From: Halichondria panicea
Lineage: Eukaryota > Porifera > Demospongiae > Suberitida > Halichondriidae
Reading direction: 5' to 3'
Assembly: GCF_963675165.1 (NCBI RefSeq)
Contig: NC_087377.1
Location: forward strand, 2,526,824 to 2,590,823
DNA length: 64,000 nt
Of this stretch, positions 10,981-23,189 are shown piece by piece; positions within the stretch are counted from its first letter, which is position 1; each line of letters opens with the position of its first letter. Under the pieces are notes generated by a model. That model searched no databases and had not been told where the DNA came from. It was given only the letters and a program-made list of their open reading frames with translations. The position numbers and the translations under genes are program-made.

Positions 10981-12609
10981 AATTATAGATAACATTGAGT
11001 TAATGATCCTTACCCAACTATCAAAACTGACAAATGAAACGCTAATAATTTGACGATCCTTTACCTACTGGCCATGTAGACTACACCTCTGGCACTACAC
11101 TGAAAGCACATCCATTGGAGTGGTCCTACTAGCACTAGCACGATGCCATCAACTATCCAGCGCGGGACACAAGGCCTAGTATAGGTGGACCAACACTCTG
11201 AAACCAGACTCAGAGAAAAGGTGAGCACTACCTTCAATAATTTTTTATGATTATTTTATTGCACACAATTCTTTACATTTGTAGCTCTCAACGAATTGTG
11301 TGACTCTGGTTTCACTCCAGTGTCTGCTGTGTCAGCAAGTACCGTTCAGCTCAGGTGACAACTACCTATACATATATAATTATATGATTATTATAGCCTC
11401 TCGTACAGGGAATTTGACTCTAATTTGACTCTTGAAGTGTTGTCCCCATGCACACTGACTGGGGGATTAGACCTGGCCTTGCATATATAGCCTTGCGTGG
11501 GTAAGACTTCACATAACCTGTTTTGATGTATGCAACTGCTTGAGGCTCAAACCCCGGCCAGTGTTGACTAGGGGAATGGGGATTTGAAGACAGAATCCTC
11601 CCCCACCATGGGGAAGCTTGACTTGGGGTATGGTCAACTCCCTCATGTTAGCCCGACCCCTCCTGGGGGGCATCACATTGGTAGGTGCATTATAAATAAT
11701 AATCACAGTAGAGATTGTCCATTTTGTAGATCTTTGAAATGCCTATCAAATTAGCGATTGCTTTATAGTATGATGCTATAATAATTATAGTGATGGTGTG
11801 GTTGTCAGGCGTGTGATATATAGTCCTCTCCAATAGCTACAGAATGCACTATTTACTTATTACAAGCTTTTGATTCAACTCAATATTAATATCTCCCATT
11901 GTTGAGCATCTTATAAACATGCTCCCCCACACACAGTTTCAACACACACGTGTAGAGGAGCTGTGTCAGAATAATGTCTTCACAAGGGAACACATTCACA
12001 AGGCCTGTGTGGAGCATACATGTGAGTTTCCTAGTGAATGATCCCTTTCACCATTACCTTTGTGAGCTTGCTCGTGTATAATTATAGTGCCACGATAATT
12101 ATAGTGAACTCTGTACAGCATTCTAAATGTTGTTGACATATATAATTATGATTGTACTGTCAATGTCATTGGTATTACGGCTCTCTCCTTACATGTTTCC
12201 ACGCTTTTTGGTGCTTTCCCTGTCCAATCCTGTAACTTTTTTCACATTGCAAGTGCATGTGTACGTTGGAACTTGAATAATTATTGATTTTAGTGTGAAG
12301 GGATTAAGCTTATAATTTAGGGAACCACTTGGGAATGATGCAATGAGCGGCTAGGGGAGGCTAGCTTGTTGCTATAAATGCTGGCACACGCAAAGTAATC
12401 ATGCGTGACATAATAATTGTACAAGTATAAAAGTTATAGTCAATGTAAGTTCAGTATAATATTATAGTCTAAAGTGGTTGAGTGTATATATAGCCTTACA
12501 GTTGTATTGTGTACATACATGGTCTCGTATGTGGTGTACAGTTCAGAGTATTATAAGCTAGCTACTATGTGTGTTACATTGTCATTGTAAGGTACTTTGA
12601 TCTGTACAG
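10981..12609. other. Degenerate segment: MITE relic and Death-exon relic
   Basis: About 11400-11695 resembles the Harbinger-like MITE at 21010 (GGGGGATT...CAGAATCCTCCCCCACC) and keeps the right end CACATTGGTAGGTGCA, but its left end is eroded. About 11938-12018 matches the 3' end of the Death-fold exons (CACATTCACAAGGCCTGTGT) followed by the same donor. A WW-like reading near 11070 (HVDYTSGTT) is interrupted. No intact gene is visible. Confidence 0.6.
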
Positions 12610-12957
12610 TTCAACCACATCAGACGATAGTGACAGCGACTGCCGCTCAGTTGAGTAGTGAGTGCTCGGATGAAGCTCTTCTTCAGTTGTCTACCGAGAT
12701 TGCTGGCTATGACAGATACAAACTCAGGCTGGGCCTCAGTGATGCTAAGATTGACGCTATCGATAAATGTCCTTCCATGGTTGATAATATCCCAGGAAAA
12801 TTTCTCGCTGCTCTGAAGATATGGAAGAGTAAAAGTATTCTCGAAATGTATCCATTGAATTCAACAGCTACTTACAGTCGATTAGTAGAAATAGCTACAA
12901 AGATTGAGGATGGAGAGGCAGTTCGCAGCATTCACAAGGCCTGTGTGGAGCATACAT
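12610..12957 (+). pseudogene. Death-fold exon, orphan paralogue
   Basis: Bounded by GTACAG and GTGAGT, 348 nt, phase 1 in and 1 out. It reads VQPHQTIVTATAAQLSSECS..., LSTEIAGYDRYKLRLGLSDAK, IPGKFLAALKIWKSKSILEM and AVRSIHKACVEHT. It is nearly identical to the exon at 20010-20357. The frame is open, but no upstream kinase exons accompany it. It probably belongs to a partial duplication of the kinase-Death gene. Flanking sequence to about 14.6 kb parallels 20.4-23.0 kb. Confidence 0.6.
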
Positions 12958-14104
12958 GTGAGTTACAAATGTACCTAGTTTATGATCACTTCGACCATTA
13001 CCTTTGTGAGCTTGCTTGTCAGTACAGTAGTGCCATGCAAAGTGAATTGTATAATTATAGTAAGAACAGCATTCCAAGTGTTTGCAATACACACTGTCAA
13101 AATGGTATTGGATATATACTGCAAGTGTAGGTTTGCTAGTTGCTGACTGTTGTGTCTCCCTCCCTCCTCATGCAGGACTGGAGGTCATGGATCAGTCAAC
13201 ACCATCATACACTACCAACACTTAGACACTTAGGACAATATGGCCTGGATTTATCTATTTTAAGTTTGTTTGTTATTTATTTTGTGTGTGCAATTCCTGT
13301 AGACATCCTTTCCATTGTAGTTGGTATGGGATCACTTCAGTTGCAGCGTCTTGTTAGAGTTAGTGTCTTTACGGAAAGCAATAATTACGACCATTACCTA
13401 CTCACGGTGAATCTGCCATGTGCCAGTACAGTACAGTACAGTACAGCAGTGCTAGTGGTGGTGCTATAGGATAAGAATGGATGAATGCATGAAAGGATGG
13501 AGGTGAGGGGAAATGCTTTGTAGAGACAGTACCTGTTGTAGGCTCCTAATAATAATTATGAGCTTCCACTGTTTTTGTTCATAATTATTTCCCGATAGTA
13601 TCGCTTGCCCATGCATGTGTTAGACCTTATTGGTGGTCAATATTGAGCAACCATATGCTATAGCTGAGTTGGCATGGGCTGAGAGATTTCACTATGTCAT
13701 GGTATTTTAAACTACAGTATGGTATATACCATATAAGGCCAAGGATTAGCTTGAGGTTCGCTTGGTAGATGTCGCTTGCACCTATAATAAGTGTGTGTAT
13801 GGGGGGGGGGGTAGATATGTGTTACTGGTGGTGCCAGTAATATCTTTATACATGCATGTATGGACATGTGGGACTATTGGAGGTCTGACCTTTCACTAAT
13901 TATGACCTTTTAATGACATTCTACCAAATTGCTTGATAGCTTATTGTAGCTACAATTACTGATAATTGTACTTCCTCAAAGCATTCCACTAGAAAAGGGG
14001 ATGATCTTTGCTTTGTTTACTGTGAAAGGGGACACCTCTCTGAAAAGGGGGAGGATCTGAGCAATGATTATGTTTACTGAGAAACAAGGCTGAAAGGGAC
14101 GAAA

Positions 14105-14607
14105 TTTCCATAAACTACTATTTATGTGTGGTCCCACTGTGTACACTGTAGGTAGTGTACGGAGCCTATAGTGTGGTCCCACTGTGTGCACTGTAGCTAT
14201 AGTGTACAGAGCCTATAGTGTGGTCCCACTGTGTGCACTGTAGCTATAGTGTACAGAGCCTATAGTGTGGTCCCACTGTGTGCACTGTAGCTAGTGTACA
14301 GAGCCTATAGTGTGGTCCCACTGTGTGCACTGTAGCTAGTGTACAGAGCCTATAGTGTGGTCCCACTGTGTGCACTGTAGCTAGTGTACAGAGCCTATAG
14401 TGTGGTCCCACTGTGTGCACTTGTAGCTAGTGTACAGAGCCTATAGTGTGGTCCCACTGTGTGCACTGTAGCTAGTGCACAGAGCCTATAGTGTGGTCCC
14501 ACTGTGTGCACTGTAGCTAGTGCACAGAGCCTATAGTGTGGTCCCACTGTGTGCACTGTAGCTAGTGTACAGAGCCTATAGTGTGGTCCCACTGTGTGCA
14601 CTGTGGT
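14105..14607. repeat. 45-bp minisatellite, array A (about 10 units)
   Basis: The unit begins GTGTGGTCCCACTGTGTGCA and ends GTGTACAGAGCCTATA. Because 45 is divisible by 3, the array stays open on the minus strand as a HTVGPHYRLCTLAT repeat, but I see no start, splice sites or coding context. The homologous array B at 21848-22950 has more than twice as many units. Confidence 0.95.
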
Positions 14608-14828
14608 GGACTAATAAGGTTTGCATTTCAATAGAAGTGAATGTGGGCTGTCTAGTCATCAAGACTGTGGATTGTGGGGGATGAGTGGTTGTATGTGCTT
14701 ACTTTACTGAACCATGTTAAGTATAAACACGTTTACTAGTGATACTCATTTGAAAGCTCTCAAAGAGACAAATGTAATAATACCCATATCATCACACCCT
14801 CACACAACACATACCCGCCCACACACAG

Positions 14829-15313
14829 GCACTGGGCGTACTACTGTTCAAGCTGTGCTTCATGGATACTCAATTTGGTGACAATTAACCCTCTAGCCAT
14901 AGTCAGTGCTCAGTACAGCAAGACTCCCTACACACAAGACCTACACAACTTGAGAGGTGAGACCACACCCACACACACAAATCGTAGTGAAATATAGCCA
15001 GGTTTATGCATAATTATGTTAACTTTAAGCCTTTAATTATAAAGACTATTGATAGTAAGTTTTTCTTTGTGAAATGAACCTGTTTTCAGAGCTAACTTTG
15101 AGAACACACACTAGCTACAGGTGCTATGATATTCTGCCAGCCTCTATTGCTCTATTATTATAATGATACGTATAATTATTTTCCCCTTTGTAGGCATCAT
15201 CTGTTGACCTCTGACCCTGAGCTGCGTCCCAGTATCTGGCAAGTGTGTGAGGTGGTGTCCAGGATCACAGGAACCACCAACCATGTCACTAATGTCTTTG
15301 TGAGTAATTACTA
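14829..15313 (+). pseudogene. NAK-family (AAK1/BIKE-like) kinase C-lobe exons, broken copy
   Basis: Exons 14829-14956, 15090-15120 and 15194-15313 correspond to the open copy at 23190. The reading ALGVLLFKLCFMDTQFGD is interrupted by an inserted TTAA that creates a stop, and a deletion removes the IPED segment. The second and third exons (ELTLRTHTSYR; HHLLTSDPELRPSIWQVCEV) remain. NAK kinases phosphorylate endocytic adaptors. The N-lobe, HRD and DFG motifs are absent. Confidence 0.75.
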
Positions 15314-15396
15314 AAATTCTATAAACATCATTATCATTAATATTTATCATGGGTATCTAGAGCTCTGTATGTAACCCTACACACACACACACTCAG

Positions 15397-15529
15397 GTTT
15401 TCTCTTGGGAAGTACCTTAATACAACCGTGCTCCAAGTGGGGGACCTCACTCAGCCGCTGCACGTCCTGGCTGCATCAGGCCCACACTCCTCTCAGCCGA
15501 TAATGAGCTCTCAATGGCCCCCCACACCA
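15397..15529 (+). CDS. Possible proline-rich linker exon downstream of NAK exons
   Basis: Bounded by CTCAG and GTAAGA. The open frame reads FSLGKYLNTTVLQVGDLTQP...SQPIMSSQWPPTP. It has no recognised domain. Its position after the NAK C-lobe exons and before the C-terminal-like exon at 16527 makes a kinase linker plausible. Phase to its neighbours is not established. Confidence 0.3.
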
Positions 15530-16284
15530 GTAAGACTGCCTCACTCCGCAAGTGCAACGTCACTGATTGTGAGAAGACCTGCATTTGTATGGGCGATGTA
15601 CGGTACCTCCTCTTGAAACTACACGGTGTGCTGGAAAATGTTGTGTGGTGTGTAATATTGAAATGTTGTCCCTATAGTAGGAGTGGTGATGACGATAGCC
15701 TTTGTGTACTTCGTGCCTGTGGGAGCGTTGGTCTCGAGGTACTATAATTATACCGTATCGTGTCTGCCAGCTCCTGGTTCAGGGTGAGTGGACACTGTGA
15801 TAGTCACCTCAAGTCATGGTGGGCTGTTTATTTTACTCACTATTTCTCCATTTTCACTATTTCCTGTTTTCCTATTTCTACTATTTCTATAATTATGCCG
15901 TTTATTATTGAGTATATTGAGTGTGTACATGTATTAAGTAATTAAATGCCTCATTTACATGCACTACTGTGTACGTGTATATTTCATTATCAATACAGGC
16001 CATGTGACAATGATGCTGTTTGGAGTGTTGTGTGGACTGGCTGGTCTTGGTGGTCACACAGGTAGCTTCACTGGGTTATCATCAGATGGTGGGTGTGGTC
16101 TGTCTCTCCCTCAGTAGCCACTGCTAGGAATATTGAGACCAGCTGTAGGCCCTACACTAAGGTGAGTGTGTGGGTGTCTGCACAATAATTTTTTTGTCAA
16201 TTAAGATCCAATTTAGGAGGAAGTTATTCAATGTTTTCCATGGTAATGGCCTTCCTGATTCTCAACCATGGTTCATAGCCATTA

Positions 16285-16308
16285 CCACACACACACATTA
16301 CCCCCCCA

Positions 16309-16359
<51 letters not shown>

Positions 16360-16370
16360 TACCCCCCCCA

Positions 16371-16441
<71 letters not shown>

Positions 16442-16526
16442 CACACACACACACTCACACACACACACACCTCACACACACACATACACACACACACACC
16501 CACACACACACCTCACACACTCACAG
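16285..16526. repeat. CA microsatellite abutting a splice acceptor
   Basis: Several hundred bases of ACAC with short CT/CC interruptions, ending ...CACACTCACAG at 16526, directly before the exon at 16527. Confidence 0.95.
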
Positions 16527-16711
16527 CTGGCAGTCCATTTCCTACGGATGACTTTGGTAGCACTTCATTTGACGGACGTTCCTTTACCCCGCCCACTCAT
16601 ACTCTGACAATGCAAGACGAGATTTGTTTGGAGTACCCCCCTTTTGGAGAAGGTTCAAAGGTTACGCCGACAATGACAACTGTGGAACAGTTCCTTTTAG
16701 CTGAATTTTAA
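16527..16711 (+). CDS. Terminal coding exon, possibly NAK kinase C-terminus
   Basis: 185 nt after CTCACAG, open to TAA at 16709-16711. It reads GSPFPTDDFGSTSFDGRSFT..., then TMQDEICLEYPPFGEGSKVT and TVEQFLLAEF. SPF and DDFG-like short motifs recall endocytic-adaptor-binding tails of AAK1/BIKE, but this is inference from position and composition. Upstream candidate exons (for example 15998-16060, GHVTMMLFGVLCGLAG..., and 16114-16160) do not all agree in phase. Confidence 0.4.
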
Positions 16712-17187
16712 TATTTATTTTTCCGTGTGTGTAGTAGGATCACATGACTGTTTAATTGCATATATTAAATGGATTTTTATGTGCAATTAAATAATTGTGC
16801 TTTTACCCAATTGCAATATCGTGATTAGAAATAAATTATGCAGTTTTTGGCCCGAAAGGCCTTGAAATAGGGGCGGAACTGATCGAGACAATGTATGTGG
16901 TTATGGTTATTCATGGTCATGCAGTCACATGTGTAATGATTAGGGTGCGTATGGAATGTATGTGGTTATGGTTTAGCTTTCAAAGATACTAGCTACACAC
17001 CTAGATCTTACTCCATATTCTAGTCTAGCTATAATCACTCACCCATTCTCTAATCTTTTGTGCTTATCCAAAGTGAGGCAATCTCTCTAGCTTTTTGCCG
17101 GCATAAAAAAGGGTGAATCAGCTAGTCTAGCTTGCTAGCCTTCTATAGGTGCTAGAGATCTACTTTCACCAGTCATGCCATTACAGA
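16712..17187. other. Intergenic sequence, nothing recognised
   Basis: AT-rich sequence between the terminal exon at 16711 and the kinase start at 17188. It probably contains the kinase promoter, but I see no TATA box or other defensible element. Confidence 0.5.
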
Positions 17188-20100
17188 ATGTCGAATGTCC
17201 AGAAAATAAATGATGAACTTGTCGTTCATCTCAACGAAGAAGTTGGTTCTGGAACTTTTGGAATGGTTTTCAAAGGAATGTACAAAAATAAAGTGTGTGC
17301 TATAAAGATGCTTCACCATGTTGCCACACCATTGAAAATCAATTTTCCTGTTGGTCAAGGACAAGAAAATGCAATTCGTGCGTTTGGTTATGAAAGCATG
17401 GTTCTGGAATCTTTTCAACATCCAAATGTTCTTCAACACTTGGCAACAACTAAGTATCTATCAGGAAATACCATGTTAGTGACAGAGCTGATGGATTGCA
17501 ACTTGAGTACTTATCTCTCTACACCTGATCACTCAAGCTCTCTCACAAGTCAGTGTGAGATTAGCCTCTCAAAGGATTTAGCTTCTGGTCTTGCCTACAT
17601 CCACAGCAGGAAGATCATTCACCGCGATCTTTGTGGCGTTAATGTCTTGTTAAAGCGAAGTCAACCCTTTCCTGTAGCTAAGATCTCTGACTTTGGAATG
17701 TCCAAGCTACTCGATCCCTTAAAATTCAACACCACTATTAGTCATCGCTTGGGTTATCTACCTCCCGAGGCACTTCACGAGGGTGATGAAGATTATGATG
17801 AAACTCTAGACGTATTCTCGTTGGGGGTGATCATGATGCAGATTGCTTGCAGATTAGAAAACGTCAAATCTGCAAAGGAAAGATTGTCATATCTTGCAGA
17901 AATTAAAGCCGGCACACACCTGCTTAAACTACACATTATGGCCTGCTTGCAAGAAAAAAGACCATCAGCCGCTGTTGTCTGTAAGTGGTGTGTTGAAAAT
18001 GGAAATTATGTATTATCCAACTATGGCAATTGTAGTACAAACCGCAGTTCGGTATACTAGTGCGTTATACTCGTACTAAAAAACCACATTTTAAGTGTAG
18101 TATTTATGATTTTTAGCACACACTCAAATAGCCTCGTCCCCAGGCTGAGTTGTCTCTAACTATAGAGACACCCAAGCAGCAATACACAAACATTTAGCGC
18201 TATACGGTGTTAGCTAATAATTATTATCGCCCACTCACAGTGATGTAAAACACCTGATTTGTAGATTCTTTGTAAGCTTAACAAACCATTTTTTTTTTAT
18301 AGGTGGACAATTGGAGAAACATCTGCTGTATAGAGATGCTTACAGACAGGTGGCTATAACAAAATTAGTGTGATGTGACTATATGCCACATTATTGTTTC
18401 ATAGGATTATGATCTTGTTACAATCGGAGGAAAACGCCCAATTTTGCACTCAGGTTTGTCAACGGAATATGAAGTGGCTGTTTATTTATTGTGATGCACT
18501 GCAACAAATATAGTTGAGCATGACCTACGTCAGGGGTGTTTTTAGGAAATAAAGCAAAGAGTGCTAAAGCTTTCAAAAGGGGCCCACACGCAAAGCATGC
18601 ATCTACATTGCGAAAAGGATTGAAAGTGGCCGTGTATCACTTACATAGACTTGATGCTTGTGGTAGGCCTTTGCTTTTCACTTTATAATTACATAGTGGA
18701 AGCAGACAACTATTCAGGCAGGTATTGTTATAGGCAACCTTTTACTTGCATTGTAATTAATTGTTCAATGTTACGCTCGCTACCTACAGCTGTTTTTTTG
18801 CTTTTCATACTGGCTGGTTATTTTCGAGGTTTTCGAAGGTTGACCCAGAAACACGAACTGTACTTATTCCTGTTAGTTCTAGTGGTTCTGTAGATATCTC
18901 ATACTGGTATAAAATAACATACGGTACTTTAGTTGGAATAGGACTGGAGGCCCCGGATCTCACCAAGGTCTTTTACTTGTAAGTCTTACCATAATAATGT
19001 AGATCACAACAGAACTCTTACAAGTGCCCAACCATTACCATACATTGAGGTCTAAAATTAGAGAAAACATTGTGTAATGAAGTGGTACTCTTGTGCATGA
19101 CTGTTATATTGTCATATCCTCCTCACAGGTAATGCAGTGACTCCACTAGCCACTCCACACACAACCACTCAGTCAGGTAGCAGATACTGTGCATTGGTTT
19201 GTATTGTGAATTAGGTCAACATTACATCTGTATACAGTTCTAATAGGAAATGATGTCATCACTTAGCAATGTATGTTTCATGTGTACAGTTCATGAGACG
19301 ACAGCGACTGCAGCTCAGTTGAGTCAAGAGTGCTCGGATGAAGCTCTTCTCCAGTTGTCTACTGAGATTGCTGGATACAACGATTACAAGCACAGGCTGG
19401 GCGTCAGTTATGCTGAGATTAAGAATATCGATCTGACAATTGATGGTATTCCAGGGAAATTCCTCGCTGCTCTAAAGAAGTGGAAGAGTAAAAATATTCT
19501 CCAATTCAATCCATCGAATTCAACAGCTACTTACGGTCGATTAGTGGAGATTGCCTCAGAGATTGAGGACGGAGGGGCAGTTCGCAGCATTCACAAGGCC
19601 TGTGTGGAGCATACATGTGAGTTACCTTATTAACTTTGTGAGCTTGCTCGTCATGCAGTTGTGCCATGCAATAATAGTATACAGCATTCTAAGTACTATA
19701 ATTGTACATGTACATGTCATTGGTACGACTCTCTCCTATAATTATACTTGCTTATTTCCCCTGCATGCCTAATCCATTTTTTCACATGTTTGTTGGAACT
19801 TTAATATTGATTTTAGCATAAGCTAATTAAGGGAACAACTTGGGAATTAATGTGATCACTATAATTATTCACGACATAATTATTGTACAAGTATAGCAAT
19901 CTAATCTTCAATTATAGCCTTGACAGTTGTATTGTGTATGGGGTCTCATGTGACAGTGATAAAGTATTTGGTGCGTTGTATGTCATTGGAAATAATGTGA
20001 TCTGTACAGTTCAACCACATAAGACGATAGTGACAGCGACTGCAGCTCAGTTGAGTCAAGAGTGCTCGGATGAAGCTCTTCTCCAGTTGTCTACCGAGAT

Positions 20101-20357
20101 TGCTGGCTATGACAGATACAAGCACAGGCTGGGCCTCAGTCATGCTGAGATTGGTGCTATCGATAAGTCTCCTTCCATGGTTGATAATATCCCAGGAAGA
20201 TTTCTCGCTGCTCTGAAGATGTGGAAGAGTAAAAGTATTCTCGAAATGTATCCATTGAATTCAACAGCTACTTACGATCAATTAGTGGAGATTGCTACAA
20301 AGATTGAGGACGGAGAGGCAGTTCGCAGCATTCACAAGGCCTGTGTGGAGCATACAT
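17188..20357 (+). CDS. RIPK-like protein kinase with two tandem Death-fold domains
   Basis: Predicted exons 17188-17980, 18303-18349, 18405-18453, 18546-18662, 19129-19176, 19290-19616 and 20010-20357. Every junction agrees in phase (about 576 aa). If spliced onward to 20579, the leftover T plus GA makes TGA. Exon 1 holds nearly the whole kinase domain: glycine loop GSGTFG (20-25), AIK Lys40, HRDL with Asp147 and the Asn of CGVN, DFG at 168-170, and YLPPEAL in place of APE. HRDLCGVN resembles tyrosine-kinase-like enzymes. The linker is basic (KAKSAKAFKRGPHAKHAS). The last two exons each encode LS.E.AGY..YK..LGLS..EI..I, a Death-fold pattern. Kinase plus C-terminal Death is the RIPK1 layout; tandem domains are unusual. 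An alternative is that the long exon 1 ORF ends at 18060 without splicing. Confidence 0.65.
18761..18982 (+). other. Open stretch within a kinase-gene intron
   Basis: The frame reads WLFSRFSKVDPETRTVLIPV followed by SSGSVDISYWYKITYG and ends beside a GTAAGT. The composition looks protein-like, but I could not find splice sites that join it in phase to the exons on either side. It could be an extra or alternative exon, or chance. Confidence 0.2.
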
Positions 20358-21009
20358 GTGAGTTACAAATGTACCTAGTTTATGATCACTTCGACCATTA
20401 CCTTTGTGAGCTTGCTTGTCAGTACAGTAGTGCCATGCAATAGTGAATTGTATAATTATAGTAAGAACAGCATTCCAAGTGTTTGCAATACACACTGTCA
20501 AAATGGTATTGGATATATACTGCAAGTGTAGGTTTGCTAGTTGCTGACTCTTGTGTCTCCCTCCCTCCTCATGCAGGACTGGAGGTCATGGATCAGTCAA
20601 CACCATCATACACTACCAACACTTAGACACTTAGGACAATGGCCTGGATTTATGTATTTTAAGTTTGTTTACTTGCTCTTGTTATTTATTTTGTGTGTGC
20701 AATTGAATTATTCTCCTCTAGACATCCTCTCCATTGTAGTTGGTATGGGATCACTTCAGTTGCAGCGTCTTGTTAGAGTTAGTGTCTTTAGGGAAAGCAA
20801 TAATTACGACCATTACCTACTCACGGTGAATCTGCCAGCAGGTGCCAGTCTAGTACAGTACAGTGCAGTGCAGTGCATGCTAGTGGCGGTGCTATAGGAT
20901 AAGAATGGATGAATGCATGAAAGGATGGAGGTGAGGGGAAATGCTTTGTAGAGACGGTGCCTGTTATAGGCTCCTAATAATGATCTTCCACTGTTTTTGT
21001 TCATAATTA
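20358..21009. other. Segment paralogous to 12958-13590
   Basis: Near-identical to the sequence after the orphan Death exon, including CTCCTCATGCAG and the following 200 bases. No long open frame is shared consistently between the copies. It probably includes 3' UTR of the kinase gene. Confidence 0.5.
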
Positions 21010-21310
21010 TGCACCTATCAATGTGTTGCCCCACTACCCCCCCCGGGACATACGAGGGGATTTGACTCAATTTGACCTGACATTTTGGCCCCATACTGGG
21101 GGATTTGGCCTGGCTTTGCGTAGTAAAGACTGCTTTTATAGCCTGTTTTTATGCAGGCAACTGCTTGGGGCTCAAAACCCCCCTGTTGACTGGGGGATTT
21201 GAACACAGAATCCTCCCCCACCTGGGGGAATTTGACCTGAGGTATGGTCAAATCCCCCATATAACCCCGACCACTCCCGGGGGGGGTGGGGCAACACATT
21301 GATAGGTGCA
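21010..21310. mobile_element. PIF/Harbinger-like MITE, 301 bp
   Basis: Terminal inverted repeats TGCACCTATCAATGTGTTGC at left and the reverse complement GCAACACATTGATAGGTGCA at right. TTA flanks both ends (21007-21009 and 21311-21313). The paralogous segment at about 13580-13595 is the empty site with a single TTA. A 3-bp TWA duplication is characteristic of PIF/Harbinger. No coding capacity. Confidence 0.9.
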
Positions 21311-21847
21311 TTATTTCCCGATAGTACTGCTTGCCCATGTGTTAGACTTTATTGGTGGAGGGTGCTCAATATTGAGCAACCATACGCTAGCTGAGTTGGC
21401 ATGGGCTGAGAGATTTCCCTATGTCATGGTATTTTAAACTACAGTATGGTATATACCATATAAGGCCAAGGATTAGCTTGAGGTTCGCTTGGTAGATGTC
21501 GCTTGCACCTATAATAAGTGTGTGTATGGGGGGGGGGGGGTAGATATGTGTTACTGGTGGTGCCAGTAATATCTTTATACGTACATGCATGTATGGACAT
21601 GTGGGACTATTGGAGGTCTGACCTTTCACTAATTATGACCTTTTAATGACATTCTACCAAATTGCTTGATAGCTTATTGTAGCTACAATTACTGATAATT
21701 GTACTTCCTCAAAGCATTCCACTAGAAAAGGGGATGATCTTTGCTTTGTTTACTGTGAAAGGGGACACCTCTCTGAAAAGGGGGAGGATCTGAGCAATGT
21801 TTACTGATAAACAAGGCTGAAAGGGGCGAAATTTCCATAAACTATTC

Positions 21848-22950
21848 TTTATGTGTGGTCCCACTGTGTGCACTGTAGCTATAGTGTACAGAGCCTATAG
21901 TGTGGTCCCACTGTGTGCACTGTAGCTAGTGTACAGAGCCTATAGTGTGGTCCCACTGTGTGCACTGTAGCTAGTGTACAGAGCCTATAGTGTGGCCCCA
22001 CTGTGTGCACTGTAGCTAGTGTACAGAGCCTATAGTGTGGTCCCACTGTGTGCACTGTAGCTAGTGTACAGAGCCTATAGTGTGGTCCCCACTGTGTGCA
22101 CTGTAGCTAGTGTACAGAGCCTATAGTGTGGTTCCACTGTGTGCACTGTGTGCACTGTAGCTAGTGTACAGAGCCTATAGTGTGGTCCCACTGTGTACAC
22201 TGTAGCTAGTGTACAGAGCCTATAGTGTGGTCCCCACTGTGTTTACACTGTAGCTAGTGTACAGAGCCTATAGTGTGGTTCCACTGTGTGCACTGTAGCT
22301 GGTGTCCAGAGCCTATAGTGTGGTCCCACTGTGTACACTGTAGCTAGTGTACAGAGCCTATAGTGTGGTCCCACTGTGTACACTGTAGCTAGTGTACAGA
22401 GCCTATAGTGTGGTCCCACTGTGTGCACTGTAGCTAGTGTACAGAGCCTATAGTGTGGTCCCCACTGTGTTTACACTGTAGCTAGTGTACGGAGCCTATA
22501 GTGTGGTCCCACTGTGTTTACACTGTAGCTAGTGTACAGAGCCTATAGTGTGGTCCCCACTGTGTTTACACTGTAGCTAGTGTACGGAGCCTATAGTGTG
22601 GTCCCACTGTGTTTACACTGTAGCTAGTGTACGGAGCCTATAGTGTGGTCCCACTGTGTGCACTGTAGCTAGTGTACGGAGCCTATAGTGTGGTCCCCAC
22701 TGTGTTTACACTGTAGCTAGTGTACAGAGCCTATAGTGTGGTCCCACTGTGCGCACTGTAGCTAGTGTACGGAGCCTATTGTGTGGTCCCCACTGTGTGC
22801 ACTATAGCTAGTGTACAGAGCCTATAGTGTGGTCCCTATACTGTGTGCACTGTAGCTAGTGTACAGAGCCTATAGTGTGGTCCCCACTGTGTGCACTATA
22901 GCTAGTGTACAGAGCCTATAGTGTGGTCCCCACTGTGAGCACTGTAGCTA
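21848..22950. repeat. 45-bp minisatellite, array B (about 24 units)
   Basis: Same unit as array A. Variants include an extra C (GTCCCCACTGTG), TTTACACTGTAG and a duplicated GTGCACTGT. Neighbouring units share variants, as expected from local slippage or unequal exchange. Confidence 0.95.
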
Positions 22951-23189
22951 TACGTGGTGGACTAATATGGTTTGCATTTCAATTGTAGTGAATGTGGGCT
23001 GTCTAGTCATCAAGTCTGTGGAATGTGGGGGATGAGTGGTGGTATGCGCTTAACCAATTTCATTGAACCATGTTAAGTTAAGTATAAACACGTTTACTAG
23101 TGGTACTCATTTGAAAGCTCTCAATGAGACGAATCTTATAATACCCATATCATCACACCCTCACACAACACACACCCGCCCACACACAG

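Noticed and set aside
11072-11130. Additional WW domain (HVDYTSGTT...)
   Set aside because: Only part of the motif is visible. A stop follows shortly and the second Trp-Pro is not placed correctly.
14395-14601. Minus-strand HTVGPHYRLCTLAT repeat protein
   Set aside because: It is the 45-bp minisatellite read in a frame kept open because 45 is divisible by 3. There is no start, no splice context, and units with length changes break it. The same holds at 22243-22428.
16110-16160. Exon VATARNIETSCRPYTK as part of the NAK gene
   Set aside because: Splice-like borders exist, but its exit phase (0) does not match the terminal exon at 16527, which needs phase 1.
14105-22950. CRISPR array
   Set aside because: The 45-bp repeats are directly tandem with no unique spacers, and the genome is animal.
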